A DNA stretch of 64,000 nucleotides from JABDOU01 sp041609995 (GTDB lineage Bacteria > Actinomycetota > Acidimicrobiia > Spongiisociales > SHLN01), in NCBI GenBank assembly GCA_041609995.1, contig JBFIPU010000006.1:1-64000 (forward strand), in the 5' to 3' direction. The translations under genes and the position numbers were made by a program. Shown one piece after another: positions 63,391 through 64,000 of the stretch (the stretch's first letter is position 1; each line of letters begins with the position of its first letter). A model generated the notes under the pieces. It saw only the letters and a list, made by a program, of their open reading frames with translations, made no database searches and was not told the DNA's origin.

Positions 63391-64000
63391 TCGATCTCCT
63401 TCGATTCCTCGGTGGGTAGGGACGGGGCGAGATCGGTTGAGGGTGGACCGGTCGATCTGACCGGCCGGCCGGCCAGCGTTTCCAGGTCGACCGTGTGGTT
63501 GCGTACGGCGCTGCGTAGGAACCAGGCGGCCGTGAGACCACTGGCGAGGTAGGCGATCACGAGCGACCACGCCGCCCCCTCGAGACCGATCGACGGCACC
63601 AGCAACACCCCGGATCCGAGCGCAGCGGCCGCCCCCACCGCTCTGGTGATGAAGACCGGCCCGAACCGGCGGGTAGCCAACACGCCGGCGGTCATGAAGG
63701 TCGCCAGTGTGAGGAGGCCGCTCGCCCCGATGGCGATGGCCAGCACCCGGGGTTCGTTGTACTCGGGCCCGTAAAGGGTGGTCAGGAACCAGCTGCCAAA
63801 GAGCAGCGAGGCCCCGACCCCTACCACGGACAACGCGGCGAATCCACCGAGCACCCGCATCATCAAACTGGAGAAGGCGGTCACCTTGTCGGACGCGTAA
63901 TACTTCGCCAGCCGGGGCGCGGTGGCGTGCCGGAACGACTTGGCGAAGAGCTGTACCAGCTGCACGATATAGGCCACAGCTGCGAACACCCCCAGCTGAT
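63387..64000 (-). CDS. Polysaccharide flippase (Wzx/MATE-like), N terminus missing
   Basis: A C-terminal fragment of about 204 residues; the frame stays open past the window end. At least four membrane segments are visible (for example GGFAALSVVGVGASLLFGSW, VLAIAIGASGLLTLATFM, GVLLVPSIGLEGAAWSLVIA) with the short motif FAKSFRHATAPRLAKYYA at the cut end. This is the second half of an oligosaccharide flippase. It is coupled to the epimerase gene, which supports export of lipid-linked glycan units. Confidence 0.8.
   Translation of the reverse strand, partial: QLGVFAAVAYIVQLVQLFAKSFRHATAPRLAKYYASDKVTAFSSLMMRVLGGFAALSVVGVGASLLFGSWFLTTLYGPEYNEPRVLAIAIGASGLLTLATFMTAGVLATRRFGPVFITRAVGAAAALGSGVLLVPSIGLEGAAWSLVIAYLASGLTAAWFLRSAVRNHTVDLETLAGRPVRSTGPPSTDLAPSLPTEESKEIE

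Overview
The window is one stretch of a high-GC bacterial chromosome, densely packed with short intergenic gaps, frequent 4-nt start/stop overlaps and many GTG or TTG starts. Gene content points to Actinomycetota: a wax ester synthase/diacylglycerol acyltransferase, an F420-type LLM oxidoreductase, a mycoredoxin-like glutaredoxin, an actinobacterial caa3 oxidase (ctaC/D/E/F) and several FadE-type acyl-CoA dehydrogenases. The mix with TRAP transport, TadE/TadG and large Ig-repeat surface proteins suggests a deep lineage such as Acidimicrobiia; that placement is inference. No rRNA, CRISPR array, prophage or insertion sequence was seen.

Layout. 1-2 kb: end of an unknown gene, then TadG and TadE. 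2-5.1 kb: minus-strand cluster yceI, cystathionine beta-synthase, cystathionine gamma-synthase/lyase, ICMT-like methyltransferase. 5.2-9.1 kb: a very large secreted protein with a beta-helix, Ig-like repeats and two copies of one domain at its ends. 9.4-16 kb: DNA polymerase X, an MFS exporter, 6-phosphogluconate dehydrogenase, an unknown protein with a primase-like motif, NAD(P)H-hydrate epimerase. 16-18.4 kb: gpsA plus WS/DGAT, a neutral-lipid pair. 18.5-22.6 kb: lipoprotein, acyl-CoA dehydrogenase, class III sirtuin, membrane protein, lipoprotein serine protease. 22.6-26.7 kb: a TRAP transporter operon followed by a hairpin and an ASCH/winged-helix protein. 26.7-34.2 kb: DEAD-box helicase, dodecin with an ATL protein, ACT-domain protein, acyl-CoA dehydrogenase, LLM oxidoreductase, cyclophilin, glutaredoxin.

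34-39.5 kb: a membrane protein with a Ser/Thr/Pro tail, a soluble hybrid histidine kinase, a Kbp-like BON/LysM protein, and a secreted TIM-barrel protein with FG-GAP-like repeats. At 39.64 kb lies a selenocysteine tRNA (selC, anticodon UCA), and moeA begins four bases after its end, followed by a membrane-anchored HTH protein. 41.6-47.5 kb: a TauE/SafE permease and the caa3 oxidase cluster. 47.7-49.8 kb: rmlB-rmlA. 49.8-54.3 kb: a zinc-ribbon membrane protein, an SSP411-like protein and a primary-like sigma factor. 54.3-61.2 kb: MacB-like ABC exporter, lipoprotein and a HerA-like ATPase. 61.2-64 kb: manA, a UDP-glucuronate-epimerase-like enzyme and a flippase cut by the window end.

The most interesting signal is the selC-moeA junction. 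It implies that the organism makes selenoproteins, and it ties tRNA-Sec to a molybdenum-cofactor gene, as would suit a Sec-containing formate dehydrogenase elsewhere in the genome. selA, selB, selD and selenoprotein genes are not in the window. A second theme is the large number of convergent gene pairs that touch or overlap with no room for a terminator.
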